A stretch of 64,000 bases of DNA from Longimicrobium sp. (GCF_036388275.1 NZ_DASVSF010000113.1:286545-350544); one strand, 5' to 3'; positions 1-9,686 are shown, counted from the first letter of the stretch. Program-made: numbers and translations. The notes: generated by a model not told the origin, from the sequence alone.

Positions 1-2330
1 CAGTCGCGCTCGCGGCCGTAGCTCACCCACGTGCGCTTCATGTTGCCGGCCGACAGGCGCTCCACCGTCGCGCTCCCCTCGGCCCCGCCGAAGTACCACA
101 TGGCCTCGACGTCGTCGTGCGCCGCCAGCGTCTCCGCCAGCTCGTCGCGCTTGCCCGTAACGATGTTGACGACGCCGCCCGGGACGTCGGAGGTGTCGAG
201 CACCTGGTAGAAGTCCGTCGCGGCCAGCGGCCACCGCTCCGACGGAATCACCACCACCGCGTTCCCCGTAGCCACCGCGGGCATGACGGTGGAGATGAAG
301 CCCAGCAGCGGCGCCGTGTCGGGGCACGCCACGCCGACCACGCCGATGGGCTCGTTCATCGCCAGCGTCACGTTGCGCATGGGCGTGGCGTGCACCAGGC
401 CGTCGTACTTGTCGGCCCAAGCGGCGTATGTGTACAGGCGGCGGATGGACGCCTCGACCTCGCGGTCCGCCCCGGCTTCGTCGCCCGTCATGGCGGCGAT
501 GCGGCGGCTGAACTCGTCGAAGCGGGCCGCCAGGTTCTCGGCCAGGTAGAACAGCACCTGCGCGCGGTTGTGCGCGGTGCCCTTGCTCCACCCCTTGGCC
601 TTGTGCGCCGCCTCCACCGCGTTCCGCACGTCCTTGCGGTTGCCCAGCCCCACGTCGCCGATCAGCCGGTCGCCCGGGCCGTAGACGGAGAGGGCGTAGC
701 CGCTGTCGGGCCGCGCCTGCTTGCCGCCGATGTACAGCTTGGCCGTGCGGTCGATGGGCGGCAGCACCGGTCCGGCGCCGTTGCCGCGCTGCTTCTCCGC
801 GCGCGCGGGCCTGGCCTTGCGGTCGTCGCGGCGGGCGGGGGCGCCGCCGTTCTTGCTCGCCACCTCCCAACGCGGCTTCACGTATTCGTACAGCCCCTCC
901 TTGCCCCCCTCGCGCCCAAAGCCGCTCTCGCGGTACCCGCCAAAGCCCGACGCGGCGTCGAACAGGTTGGTGCTGTTGATCCACACGGTGCCGGCCTTGA
1001 TCTTGGGCGCGACGTCCAGGGCCAGGTTGATGTTCTCGGTCCACACGCTGGACGCCAGGCCGTACACGGTGTTGTTGGCCAGCTCCACGGCTTCGGCGGG
1101 CGTGCGGAAGGTCATCAGCACCACGACGGGGCCAAAGATCTCCACCTGCGCCACGCTGGACGACGGCGACACGTTGGTGAACAGCGTCGGCGGATAGAAG
1201 CATCCCTCGGTGGGGCAGCTCCACGACGGCTGCCACATCTGCGCGCCCTCGTCGGCGCCGGCCTGCACGAGCTTGCGGATCTGCTCCAGCTGCACGGGGG
1301 CCACGATGGCGCCGATGTCCACCGCCTTGTCCAGCGGGTTGCCCACCCGCAGCGTCTCCATCCGCTCGCGCAGCCGCTGCGTCAGCTTTTCGGCGATGCC
1401 CTCCTGCGCCAGGATGCGCGAGCCGGCGCAGCACACCTGCCCCTGGTTGAACCAGATGGCGTCGACCACGCCCTCGACCACGCTTTCCAGGTCGGCGTCG
1501 TCGAAGACGATGAAGGGCGACTTGCCGCCCAGCTCCAGCGACAGCTTCTTCCCCGTTCCCGCCGTCGCCACGCGGATGATGCGGCCGACCTCCGTAGACC
1601 CGGTGAACGCGATCTTGTCCACGTCCGGATGCCCGACGATGGCCGCGCCCGTGCGCCCGTCGCCGGTGACCACGTTCACCACGCCCGGGGGCAGCCCCGC
1701 GTCGCGGCACACCTCGGCGAAGAGCAGCGCGGTCAGCGAGGTGAACTCGGCCGGCTTCAGGACCACCGTGTTCCCCATCGCCAGCGCCGGCGCGATCTTC
1801 CACGCCATCATCAGCAGCGGAAAGTTCCACGGGATGATCTGGCCCACTACGCCCACGGGCACCTGGTCCGCCATCTCCGTGTCCATCAGCTGGGCCCACC
1901 CGGCGTGGTGGTAGAAGTGCCGGGCCACCAGCGGGATGTCGATGTCGCGCGACTCGCGGATGGGCTTGCCGTTGTCCATCGTTTCCAGCACGGAAAAGAG
2001 CCGGCTGTGGCGCTGGATGTGTCGGGCGATGGCGTACAGGAACCGGGCGCGCGCATGGCCGTCGAGCGCCTGCCAGGCGGGAAGCGCCTCGCGGGCCGCG
2101 CGCACCGCCGCGTCCACGTCGGCCTCGCTGCCCTGGGCGATGCGTGCCAGGGGCTGGTTGGTGGCGGGATTGGTGGTGTCGAAGAACTCGCCGCCCTCCG
2201 GCTCACGCCACTCGCCGCCGACGAAGTGCCGGAAGGTGCGGCCCCGTTCCTCAAGCCACTCCACCGCGGGCGAGGCGCTCTCGGGGGCGGGGCCGTATTC
2301 CATGGTCTCGAAGATTTCGGCGATGCTCAT
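1..2330 (-). CDS. Two-domain aldehyde dehydrogenase, ALDH16 type (3' end off window)
   Basis: NAD(P)-dependent oxidation of an aldehyde to its acid; the substrate cannot be told. About 776 residues are visible and form two ALDH folds in tandem. Domain 1 (about 40-500) has IIPWNFPL near 165, the LELGGK glutamate near 266 and the catalytic cysteine in NQGQVCC near 300. Domain 2 (from about 530) keeps the ALDH fold but ends in GGAEGSATVERLSAG and RTWVSYGRE, with no catalytic Cys visible. That matches the ALDH16 family, whose second half is pseudo-catalytic. Family members run to about 800 residues, so only 20-30 should be missing beyond the left edge. The start is the ATG beginning MSIAEIFETM; no clear ribosome site is seen. 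Confidence 0.9.
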   Translation of the reverse strand, partial: MSIAEIFETMEYGPAPESASPAVEWLEERGRTFRHFVGGEWREPEGGEFFDTTNPATNQPLARIAQGSEADVDAAVRAAREALPAWQALDGHARARFLYAIARHIQRHSRLFSVLETMDNGKPIRESRDIDIPLVARHFYHHAGWAQLMDTEMADQVPVGVVGQIIPWNFPLLMMAWKIAPALAMGNTVVLKPAEFTSLTALLFAEVCRDAGLPPGVVNVVTGDGRTGAAIVGHPDVDKIAFTGSTEVGRIIRVATAGTGKKLSLELGGKSPFIVFDDADLESVVEGVVDAIWFNQGQVCCAGSRILAQEGIAEKLTQRLRERMETLRVGNPLDKAVDIGAIVAPVQLEQIRKLVQAGADEGAQMWQPSWSCPTEGCFYPPTLFTNVSPSSSVAQVEIFGPVVVLMTFRTPAEAVELANNTVYGLASSVWTENINLALDVAPKIKAGTVWINSTNLFDAASGFGGYRESGFGREGGKEGLYEYVKPRWEVASKNGGAPARRDDRKARPARAEKQRGNGAGPVLPPIDRTAKLYIGGKQARPDSGYALSVYGPGDRLIGDVGLGNRKDVRNAVEAAHKAKGWSKGTAHNRAQVLFYLAENLAARFDEFSRRIAAMTGDEAGADREVEASIRRLYTYAAWADKYDGLVHATPMRNVTLAMNEPIGVVGVACPDTAPLLGFISTVMPAVATGNAVVVIPSERWPLAATDFYQVLDTSDVPGGVVNIVTGKRDELAETLAAHDDVEAMWYFGGAEGSATVERLSAGNMKRTWVSYGRERD

Positions 2331-2867
2331 CGGTTACTGCGGGACTCGGGGTGACCGCGGGCCGCGTTCCCGGACGCGCGGCGATGGCATGCAATCTAGC
2401 GCGCGGGCGTGGATTGCGCATCGTGCACCCGCGCACGCGGGCGATGACGGCGGCGATGGCTCCACGGGTCCCGCCGCCGCCCCAAGCGAGGCGGCCGTGC
2501 CCCAGGATCGCGCCTGCGGGCCGTGCGGAAACTAGCGAAAAGCGGCTGAACGTCTAGAGATTTTCGACCGGTCCGGAGTTCGCGAAACACGCGGCGTCGC
2601 CCCGCCGTACCATGCGCGGCCCGAACGACGCCCGCATTCCGCCACTCGACCGGCGGGAGCGAGTTCACCTGAGCACACGATGCCGTGAGCACGATCGAGC
2701 AGGAGATCCCTGGGAGCCCCAAGGCGCGCATTTTAGGGAAAATCATCCGCTCGCCCGCGCAGCCGCGCGTTCCGGACGAGGCACTCGCAACCGGGCCCAA
2801 GCCTGCGTCATCAGAATATGGATTCGTCAGCCTCCGTGGTGACGAGGTGGCCAGCTCACGGGAGCGA
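2331..2867. other. Intergenic region between divergent genes
   Basis: This separates the leftward aldehyde dehydrogenase from the rightward rhomboid gene and should hold both promoters. I see no convincing -35/-10 pair, no RNA gene and no repeat family member. A frame open from GTG 2685 leads into the rhomboid gene, but its codons (tta, tca, gaa, tat) are less GC-rich at third positions than the body of the gene, so it is probably mostly leader. Confidence 0.4.
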
Positions 2868-3890
2868 ATGGTCTACATGACGCGGACCAGCCCCGCCCCC
2901 AGCCTGGTCTGGGCGCCGGAAACGGAGGCGATGGTGCCCCCGTGGCAGGTGCCCTGGATGCTCGATGCCATGCGGGTGTACAAGCAGGAGGAACTGCGCG
3001 GGGAGATGCGCACCGCGCTGCTGTGGTCGGGGGGCATCCTCGTCTTCTGCACGTTCCTTCACTGGGGCATGGCCATCCTCGCCTTGCCGGTCCTTGCGGT
3101 GGCGCTGTCGAACGTCCAGATCCGGGTTTCGACGGCGCTGTCGTGGACGGCGGAACAGTTTCGCGCGGAGGCGGAGGCGCATCGCAAGGCCGTCGCGCGG
3201 CTGGTGGAATACCAGCAGTTTGCCGTCGTCGATACGCGATTCACCATGGCCGTGGCGTATCCCATCTTGGCCACCTGCGCCCTCCAGCTGCTCACGCTGA
3301 ACATGGCGGGACGTGAAGCGGCGCTGGACCCGCAGGCCGCGCGCTCGGGCGAGTGGTGGCGGCTACTGACGGCCCCGCTGCTGCACGCGCATCCGCTGCA
3401 CATCTGGATGAACTACTCGGCCCTCCTCGGGCTGGGGCGGCTGATGGAGGGGAGCGCACCGCGCGGGTGGGTGCCGCTGGTATTTGTGCTCACGGCGGTG
3501 GCCGGCGGACTCGCGAGCGTGGCGCTTCCGCCCGACGTTCCCTCCGTGGGTGCATCTGGCGGGCTGCTTGGAATGCTGGGCTTTCTCCTGGTGATCGGCT
3601 ATCGCCGGCGGTCGACGCTGCCGGGAAGTTTTCTGAAAGACCTGCTGAAGGACGTAGGCCTGATCGCCCTGATGGGTCTGTTTGCATTCCAGATGATCGA
3701 CAATGCGGCGCACGCGGGCGGGCTGGTGACGGGGCTGGCCATCGGCATCGTGGCCGTTCCTTCGACGGAAGCCGCCACCGAGTGGACGGGCGGGCGAGCG
3801 GTGGAACTGGCCGGCCACGCAGCCGTCGTCCTGCTGTGGGTTTCGGTTGCGCTCGTCGTGGGTGCGGTCCTGGCCAGCGTCCACACGTAG
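2868..3890 (+). CDS. Rhomboid-family intramembrane serine protease
   Basis: Cleaves transmembrane helices inside the inner membrane; the target is unknown. The C-terminal half has six or so hydrophobic segments. The Ser nucleophile lies in GASGG (around base 3556) and the His partner in AHAGG (around base 3711). The HIWMNYSALLGLG segment before the serine fits the conserved rhomboid loop. An N-terminal cytoplasmic part has one or two extra hydrophobic stretches near FLHWGMAILALPVLAVAL. Start is uncertain: ATG 2868 and ATG 2877 flank an ideal distance from GGGAG at 2860-2864, and the frame is open back to GTG 2685, which would add 61 residues. It stands alone and converges with the TcmP-like gene. 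Confidence 0.85.
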   Translation: MVYMTRTSPAPSLVWAPETEAMVPPWQVPWMLDAMRVYKQEELRGEMRTALLWSGGILVFCTFLHWGMAILALPVLAVALSNVQIRVSTALSWTAEQFRAEAEAHRKAVARLVEYQQFAVVDTRFTMAVAYPILATCALQLLTLNMAGREAALDPQAARSGEWWRLLTAPLLHAHPLHIWMNYSALLGLGRLMEGSAPRGWVPLVFVLTAVAGGLASVALPPDVPSVGASGGLLGMLGFLLVIGYRRRSTLPGSFLKDLLKDVGLIALMGLFAFQMIDNAAHAGGLVTGLAIGIVAVPSTEAATEWTGGRAVELAGHAAVVLLWVSVALVVGAVLASVHT

Positions 3891-3896
3891 GGCCAG

Positions 3897-5198
3897 CTAT
3901 TCGCCCTCGGGGGGATCGAACAGGCCCAGCTCACCTGGCGCGGCTTTACGCGGCTTGCGCTTGCGGGCCGGCGCGGGGGCGGCGGCCTCCAGCAGGAAGT
4001 CGATCTCCGCGTTGGCCGCATCCAGGGAGCGGTAGGCCGCTCGCCCCTCGCGCTTCAGGATCGCGAGCACCTCGCGCACCTGCTCCGGCGTGAGCCCCGA
4101 ATCGGCCAGGGTCGCGAGCAGGGCGGGATAGGCCACGAGCGATCCGCGATGGCGGGTGTGAAGGTCGTCCGCGACCGCGCGAAGGTCCGGGCCGCGCGGC
4201 TTCCGCTCCACCGGCGGCCGCGGGAGCGGAAACAGATCGAGCGCGATGGGCGGCTCGACTACCTCGGGCTCCAGTTCCGGCTCTGGATCCACGGCGGGGA
4301 TGTCCGGCGGGAGCGGATCCGCGCCGCCGTCCGCGATGGCACCGTTCAGCTCCAGCACGTGTGCGGGGTTGGACGTCGCGAGCAGGAGATGGATGGATTC
4401 CGCACCGCTCCCCAGCCGCTGCGCGCGGACGATCCGCCCCTCCCCCGCGCCGACGACCAGCTCGCGGTAGCGGTCCACGATGGCATCCAGCGCCGCGTCC
4501 GCGCCGTCTCGCCGTACGGCGTCGCGCCAGGCGGCGAGCCAGCCGTGCCGCCCGTCCCCCAGCAGCGCCGAGCACCCTTCCACCAGGCGGCGGATGTTGG
4601 GTGGAAAGTCGGCGATGGGGCCGGTGACGCGGGCCTGCTTGTGGAAGTCCTCCGCCGGAAAGCGCAGGAGCAGCTCGGCTTCCGCCCGCCAGGCGATCGG
4701 CTGAAGCGCCGTCCACGGCAGGGCCCTCGCGCTCAATGGCGCCAGGCGCACGAGCACGGCGGAATCGCCGATCGCATCGACCAGGCCCGCCGAGAGCGCA
4801 GAGAACGAGGATTCGACGAGACCAATCTCCCCGGGTTGGATCGAAGCGACATCCCGTGTCCGCCGCACCCGACCACCCATGCCCAGCCGCTCCAACTCGT
4901 GCTCCAGCCGCACCAGCAGCCCCGGGTCTTCGTCCGCCAGCACGACTTGGATGCGATCCCCCGAATCCGCCATCGCACGGACGGACACCAGGGCACCGGC
5001 CTCCACCGCCGCCCCCCGAAGCGCCGCCCGCTGCAGGTCCGCCCCTGCGAACGCATCCACGAACCACGCGGAGAACGGTTCTACCGCTTCGCCCTGGGGC
5101 TCCGCCCGCCGCACCTGCGCACGCGCCCAGCGACCGGCATAGCCGCCCGCGATGGCGCACGAGAGCAGTTCAGGATCGGGAGACGCGGAAGCAGTCAC
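3897..5198 (-). CDS. TcmP-like (three-Cys-motif partner) methyltransferase-fold protein
   Basis: 433 residues. The N-terminal half looks like a class I methyltransferase fold: FVDAFAGAD resembles motif I, and VVLADEDPGLLVRLEHEL is placed like motif II with an acidic residue after a strand. The FVDAFAG pattern after a Tyr/Arg-rich start recalls TcmP, the partner of three-Cys-motif radical-SAM-like proteins, but no such partner gene is adjacent. Residues about 330-400 may form a winged helix (GLTPEQVREVLAILKREG), and the extreme C-terminus is a Lys/Arg-rich tail. A Pro/Glu linker sits near 310-340. The start is GTG. The enzymatic role is not proven and the activity could be lost. Confidence 0.55.
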   Translation of the reverse strand: MTASASPDPELLSCAIAGGYAGRWARAQVRRAEPQGEAVEPFSAWFVDAFAGADLQRAALRGAAVEAGALVSVRAMADSGDRIQVVLADEDPGLLVRLEHELERLGMGGRVRRTRDVASIQPGEIGLVESSFSALSAGLVDAIGDSAVLVRLAPLSARALPWTALQPIAWRAEAELLLRFPAEDFHKQARVTGPIADFPPNIRRLVEGCSALLGDGRHGWLAAWRDAVRRDGADAALDAIVDRYRELVVGAGEGRIVRAQRLGSGAESIHLLLATSNPAHVLELNGAIADGGADPLPPDIPAVDPEPELEPEVVEPPIALDLFPLPRPPVERKPRGPDLRAVADDLHTRHRGSLVAYPALLATLADSGLTPEQVREVLAILKREGRAAYRSLDAANAEIDFLLEAAAPAPARKRKPRKAAPGELGLFDPPEGE

Positions 5199-5323
5199 GG
5201 CGCGCGGTGGGAGGTCGGGGAAAAACGCGCACGTAGGTTACGCCCGCACAAAATCCGAAGCAAGTGAAAGCCGAGGACACCGCCCCCGGTGCGGCACCTC
5301 GCATGCCACACGGCAGGTCGCGC

Positions 5324-5351
5324 TTGCGCCGATATCATCTCGCCCTAGCTT
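5324..5351 (+). promoter_or_regulatory. Possible sigma-70-type promoter for the histidine kinase
   Basis: TTGCGC at 5324-5329 and TAGCTT at 5346-5351 are separated by 16 bases, 43 bases ahead of the GTG start. The match is partial (TTGnnn and TAnnnT). Confidence 0.35.
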
Positions 5352-5393
5352 CTGTGCCGCGCGCTCGAAAGTTCCGTCCGCTCCGGGAAGCTC

Positions 5394-6701
5394 GTGGACC
5401 CCCATCCGCCTGCCCGTCCAGTGACCAACCTCACCCCCGCCGTCACCTCCACCGAACGTGCGCACCGCCCCGGCAACGGAATGCGAGCGCTCGTCGCGAT
5501 CGGTGCGGGCGTGCTCGCGGTGGCGTTGACCATCGCGCTCGCCGCCTTTCTCCCCCGCTCGATGTTCCTGTTCGCGTACGTGGCGGTGATCGTTTCCGCG
5601 TGGTACGGCGGCTCGTGGCCGGGGCTGGCCACGGGCGTCATCTGCGTGATGGGATTGAACTACTATCTCATCCCGCCTCTCGGAGGCTTCGTACCGGAAG
5701 ATCCCAGGGACCTCGTGCCGCTGGCGGCGTTCATCGGCGTGTCGTGGCTGGTGGGCACCACCAGCGAGTCGCTGCAGCGCGCCCGTGACGCGGCGTGGAG
5801 GGCCGCCGCCGAGCTGGAACTGGCCAACCAGCAGCTGCAGGAGCAGGCCCTCGAGGTCGAGCTGGCGAACGCGCAGCTGCAGGAGCAGGCGACGGAGATG
5901 GAGATGGCGCACGAGGAGCTGCAGGCGACCGCGGAGGAGCTGGAGGAGCGTACCCAAGCCGCGGAGCTCGCCGGGCGCGAGGCGCAGGAGGCGCGGGCGC
6001 GCGCCGAGGAAGCGAACCATGCCAAGAGCATGTTCCTGGCGACCATGAGCCACGAGCTGCGCACGCCGCTGAACGCCATCGGCGGATACGTGCAGCTGAT
6101 GGAGATGGAAATCCGCGGGCCGGTTACGCCGGAGCAGCGCGAAGACCTGGGCCGCATCGACCGCAGCCAGCGCCACCTGCTGGGGCTGATCAACGATGTG
6201 CTGGACTTTGCGACGAACGAGGCGGGAACTGCCAGCTACGCGCGGGAGCCGGTGATGCTGGACGCGGTGATGGGCGGGGTGGAGGGGCTGGTACTGCCGC
6301 AGATGGCCGAGAAGCAGCTGGCGTACGACGACAGCCGCGCTCGCTGTGGCACGGTGCTGCTGGCCGACCGCTCGCGGGTGGAGCAGGTGCTGCTGAACCT
6401 GCTTTCCAACGCCATCAAGTTCACCCCCGCCGGCGGGCGGATCGAGGTGTCGTGCCAGCCGGCGGCGGACACCGTGGCCATCCGCGTGCGCGACACGGGC
6501 ATCGGCATTCCGGGCGATAAGCTGGAGTTCATCTTCCACCCGTTCGCCCAGGTGTCGGCGGGCTTCACCCGTACGGCCGGTGGAACGGGGCTGGGGCTGG
6601 CGATCAGCCGCGACCTGGCGCGCGGCATGGGTGGAGACCTGGTGGCCGAAAGCACGCTGGGCGAGGGATCCACCTTTACCCTCACCCTCCCTGCGGCGTA
6701 G
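5394..6701 (+). CDS. Membrane sensor histidine kinase (KdpD-like membrane region)
   Basis: 435 residues. Residues about 25-130 hold several membrane helices in the arrangement of KdpD-type DUF4118 sensors. Residues about 135-210 are a Glu/Gln-rich coiled coil with near-repeats (ELANQQLQEQALEVELANAQ). The HisKA domain follows, with the phospho-accepting His in MSHELRTPLN near 220. The ATPase domain shows the N box (LLNLLSNAIKFTP), G1 (DTGIGIP) and G2 (GGTGLGLAI). No response regulator is adjacent, so this is an orphan kinase. Start: GTG with GGGAAG 5 bases upstream. The stop abuts the stop of the convergent protease gene. Confidence 0.9.
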   Translation: MDPHPPARPVTNLTPAVTSTERAHRPGNGMRALVAIGAGVLAVALTIALAAFLPRSMFLFAYVAVIVSAWYGGSWPGLATGVICVMGLNYYLIPPLGGFVPEDPRDLVPLAAFIGVSWLVGTTSESLQRARDAAWRAAAELELANQQLQEQALEVELANAQLQEQATEMEMAHEELQATAEELEERTQAAELAGREAQEARARAEEANHAKSMFLATMSHELRTPLNAIGGYVQLMEMEIRGPVTPEQREDLGRIDRSQRHLLGLINDVLDFATNEAGTASYAREPVMLDAVMGGVEGLVLPQMAEKQLAYDDSRARCGTVLLADRSRVEQVLLNLLSNAIKFTPAGGRIEVSCQPAADTVAIRVRDTGIGIPGDKLEFIFHPFAQVSAGFTRTAGGTGLGLAISRDLARGMGGDLVAESTLGEGSTFTLTLPAA

Positions 6702-7949
6702 CTACCGGTTCGCGCTCGTCGTCAACGGCCCCAGCTCCGCCTCGACGTTCCCCATCGAACTGAAGTAGAAGCGCTTTCCCGTCCCGCCCCAGAGCACGCC
6801 GGCCAGGATCGCCTCCCCACCGCGCCAGGCGAACACGGGACCGCCGCTGTCGCCCCCCTCCGCGGGCGCGTCGACCACGTCCTGGCACAGGAGCGTGACG
6901 TTGGTGCCGTCGACGTTTACGTGGACGCAGGTGGCGGAGACCGCGCCGAACGTCCACCCGGTTTCCGCGCCTACCTTGTCCAGCATCTCACCCGCCACGG
7001 GATAGGGGCTCTCTCCCGCCACTCGCAGCGTCCCGGCGACCTCCCGCAATCCTGGCTCCGCCGTCCGGGCGATAGCGGGCTCGGCCACGCGGCCGGGCGC
7101 GAAGCGGAACCGCGCCGCGTCGCTGTAGCGGCAGCGGCGATCGGCGGGGCAGCCGCCGCCCCGGAACATCGGGGGATCGGCGGTCTCCATGCCCAGCAGC
7201 TCTGGCTCGCCCGGCTGCTGGTGCACGGTGCCGTCCGCCCGGCCCTGCACCCGCGAGCAATGGGCGGCCGTCACGTACCCGGCATGGTCCAGCGCGAGCA
7301 CGTTGAACCCCAGGCTGCACTGCACGGCGGTGGACAGGTCGGAAGCGAAGCTCAGCCGATAGCCTCCGGGAACCAGGGGGCCGGCGGCATCCGCCAGGCG
7401 AACGAGCGGGCGGAGCGACCGCTCGTCGGAAAGCACCAGCGCCTCCAGGGGAACGCCCAGCCGGACCGCCGCCGCAGGCACCGCCAGCCGCGCCTCGTTC
7501 GTCCACACGCCGATCCGCACGCGGTTGAACGCCTCGTCCGCGTCCACGAAGACGACGCCGGGCATGGGCAGCAGCGCCATCAGCCTGTCCCGCCACGCGG
7601 CGAGCTGCGAGAACGAGTACCGGCCCTCGAGCACGCGCAGCTCTCCCGTGCGCCGGTCGCGCGCGGACGGGATGCGCTCCGCGAGCACCCGCGCCAGCAC
7701 GACGCGGGCGGCGGGCGCGCTCCCGGGCTCGGCGACGTACGCGGCCACGGCACCGTCCGCCGCGAAGAAGTAGCCGCCGAAGCTCGGAACCTCGCGCTCG
7801 ATCTCCACGAAGCGCGCCTCCAGCCCGCGAACGTCTCCCGTTTCCGCCAGCTCAGGCGCTTCCACGGGGGTGATCGTCGGCACGCGTTCGCAAGCGGCGA
7901 GGGCGACTGCAGCGAGCGCGCCGAGCAAGGAGGAGCGGAGAAGACGCAT
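6702..7949 (-). CDS. Trypsin-like (S1) serine protease, predicted lipoprotein
   Basis: 415 residues with a lipoprotein signal peptide (lipobox LAAC near 16-19), so it is exported and anchored. The chymotrypsin-fold triad is visible: His in TAAHC near 230, a likely Asp in RYSDAARF, and Ser in GDSGGP near 367. Paired cysteines (CSLGF/AHC, GCPADRRC, ATC/LLC) suggest disulfides. The 200-residue region before the protease is a propeptide-like domain without a family I recognise. The gene ends back to back with the histidine kinase gene and has its own upstream gap of about 100 bases after the anti-sigma gene. Confidence 0.85.
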   Translation of the reverse strand: MRLLRSSLLGALAAVALAACERVPTITPVEAPELAETGDVRGLEARFVEIEREVPSFGGYFFAADGAVAAYVAEPGSAPAARVVLARVLAERIPSARDRRTGELRVLEGRYSFSQLAAWRDRLMALLPMPGVVFVDADEAFNRVRIGVWTNEARLAVPAAAVRLGVPLEALVLSDERSLRPLVRLADAAGPLVPGGYRLSFASDLSTAVQCSLGFNVLALDHAGYVTAAHCSRVQGRADGTVHQQPGEPELLGMETADPPMFRGGGCPADRRCRYSDAARFRFAPGRVAEPAIARTAEPGLREVAGTLRVAGESPYPVAGEMLDKVGAETGWTFGAVSATCVHVNVDGTNVTLLCQDVVDAPAEGGDSGGPVFAWRGGEAILAGVLWGGTGKRFYFSSMGNVEAELGPLTTSANR

Positions 7950-8045
7950 CCGGAGAGCCTGTCACCGTGCGGAACGAAAACCGGGAGCCTACCCGCAGGT
8001 ACGACTCCCGATCCACGATTGTTCCCTCCGTCCCGACACCGCGCG

Positions 8046-8966
8046 TTACCGCGTCGACATTGCGCCCGCCAGGACGATGGCGCCGGTGGGCTGCGGCTGG
8101 CCGCCGGCCGGCTCTTCGGTAACCGCCACGGCCTGCAGCGACTCCGGCGGCAGCTCGTACTCGGCCTGCACGACGGCGCTGCCGCGTGGCCCGGGGCGGA
8201 AGGTGCCCGCGCTGATCTTGCGGTCGGCCGTCACCAGCCACAGCTGGTACTCGCGGCCGGGCCGGGTGGCAGGAAGGTTGTGGGCGAAGAAGGTCCAGCG
8301 CGCCGTCCTCGTGTCCCAGAACATGCGCCCCGTGGGATCCGCCGGCCGCGCCGCCGCCATGTCGATCACCTTCACCGCCGGCCCGGAAAGCGACGCGACG
8401 GTCGCCTCGCCCTGCTGTACGCGCTCCGCCAGGCGCGTGCGCTCCGCCTCCAGCCGGGTCGCCCGCGCCTGCAGCGCATCCACCTGCTGCCGCAGCCCGG
8501 ACGCGTACACCCCGGCGGCGATCAGCAGCAGCAGCGAGGCGGCGGCTGCCAGCCACCCCGCCATCGGCCCGCGGCCCCGGCGCGCGGAGGTGATGGGAAT
8601 CACATCGGAACGGGAAGGTGCGGGCCGCGCCGGCTCTGCGTCGACACGCGGGACCGGGAGTGCGGCAGGCACCGGCGCCGCCTCGATGGTCACCTCGTCC
8701 TGCGAGGTACGCGAGACGCCATCCGCCGCTGCCCGGGCCAGCAGGCGCGAGCGGAGGTCGGCCGCGCGGGCCGGGGCCAGCGGGCGATGGGGAGCGGCGT
8801 GCGCCACCAGCGCCGCCGCTTCGCGCAGCGCACCCAGCTCCGCGCGGCAGGCATCGCACCCGGCCACGTGGGCCAGCACCCGCTCGCGCTCGCCGCCGTC
8901 GAGCGCGCCCAGCGCCTCCGCGCCCAGCGCCTCGCGAACTTCGTCGTGCGTCATGTCCGTTGTCAT
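8046..8966 (-). CDS. Anti-sigma factor, RskA/anti-SigK type
   Basis: 306 residues. The N-terminal zinc-binding anti-sigma domain has HVAGCDACRAEL (HxxxCxxC) near 30-40. A single membrane helix lies near 165-185 (GWLAAAASLLLLIAAGVYAS), followed by a coiled coil and an RskA-type extracytoplasmic domain with YQLWLVTADRKISAGTF. It should hold its sigma factor at the membrane until regulated proteolysis. The ATG overlaps the stop of the sigma gene in ATGA, so the pair is translationally coupled. A rhomboid protease lies 5 kb away, but nothing links it to this protein. Confidence 0.9.
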   Translation of the reverse strand: MTTDMTHDEVREALGAEALGALDGGERERVLAHVAGCDACRAELGALREAAALVAHAAPHRPLAPARAADLRSRLLARAAADGVSRTSQDEVTIEAAPVPAALPVPRVDAEPARPAPSRSDVIPITSARRGRGPMAGWLAAAASLLLLIAAGVYASGLRQQVDALQARATRLEAERTRLAERVQQGEATVASLSGPAVKVIDMAAARPADPTGRMFWDTRTARWTFFAHNLPATRPGREYQLWLVTADRKISAGTFRPGPRGSAVVQAEYELPPESLQAVAVTEEPAGGQPQPTGAIVLAGAMSTR

Positions 8967-9613
8967 GGCGCCTCCTCCCGAAGGCTCGACAGCGCCGTTC
9001 TCAGCTTCTGGAGCGCCAGCCGGGCCCGCGTTTTTACGGTACCCAGCGGCTGGCCCGTGGCCTCCGCGATCTCCGTCTGGCTCAGCCCGCGAAAGTAGGC
9101 CATCTCCACCGTCTCGCGCTGGTCCGGGGGCAGCAAAGCCAGCGCCTGCTCCACCCGCGCCCGCAGGTCGGCCGCTTCGGCCGCCTCCGCCGGGCCGCCG
9201 CCCGCCAGCACGAACTCCGCCGACGCCGGGGCATCGTCCAGCGACACGTCCTGCCGCGCGGCCCGGCGCACGCGCACCCGGTCCAGCGCCCGGCTGCGGG
9301 CGATGGTCGTCAGCCAGGTGCGCACGCTGCCGCGCGACTCGTCGTACGTGCCCGCCTGCCGCCACGCCTGCCACAGTGCGTCTTCCAGCACCTCTTCGGC
9401 ATCGCCCGCATCGCCGACGACGTGAAAGATCATGGAGTGCAGCAGCGGCTGCCACCGGTCGTACAGCAGCCCCAGGGCGCGCTCGTCGCCCGCCGCCATG
9501 GCGCGCACCAGGGCAAGGTCCGGGTCGTCGGCCGATGCGGTGCCGGGCCGCGTGCGCCCGGGTGCGGGATCGCTCACTGATGGGTACGGGAGAAGTTGTC
9601 GTTCCGGATGCAT
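8963..9613 (-). CDS. ECF RNA polymerase sigma factor, SigK-like
   Basis: About 216 residues. Region 2 has DERALGLLYDRWQPLLHSMI and DAEEVLEDALWQAWR; region 4 has LALLPPDQRETVEMAYFRGL and an HTH in SQTEIAEATGQPLGTVKTR. It directs transcription of a regulon under control of the membrane anti-sigma encoded by the next, overlapping gene. The start is unsure: ATG 9613 (MHPERQLL) and GTG 9577 (VSDPAPG) are both possible, neither with a strong ribosome site, and the frame remains open further upstream. The SigK assignment rests mainly on the RskA-type partner. Confidence 0.88.
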   Translation of the reverse strand: MHPERQLLPYPSVSDPAPGRTRPGTASADDPDLALVRAMAAGDERALGLLYDRWQPLLHSMIFHVVGDAGDAEEVLEDALWQAWRQAGTYDESRGSVRTWLTTIARSRALDRVRVRRAARQDVSLDDAPASAEFVLAGGGPAEAAEAADLRARVEQALALLPPDQRETVEMAYFRGLSQTEIAEATGQPLGTVKTRARLALQKLRTALSSLREEAP

Positions 9614-9686
9614 GAACGGAAGCTGGATCAGGGCAGAAGCGTGCGCAAGCGTTCGCGGCCCCATGCGAGAACAAGGCCGAACGGGG

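Noticed and set aside
117..2354. A 745-codon open frame on the plus strand
   Set aside because: It is the reverse-strand shadow of the aldehyde dehydrogenase gene; the protein is Arg/His/Ala-rich with no family motif, as expected from high GC at third positions.
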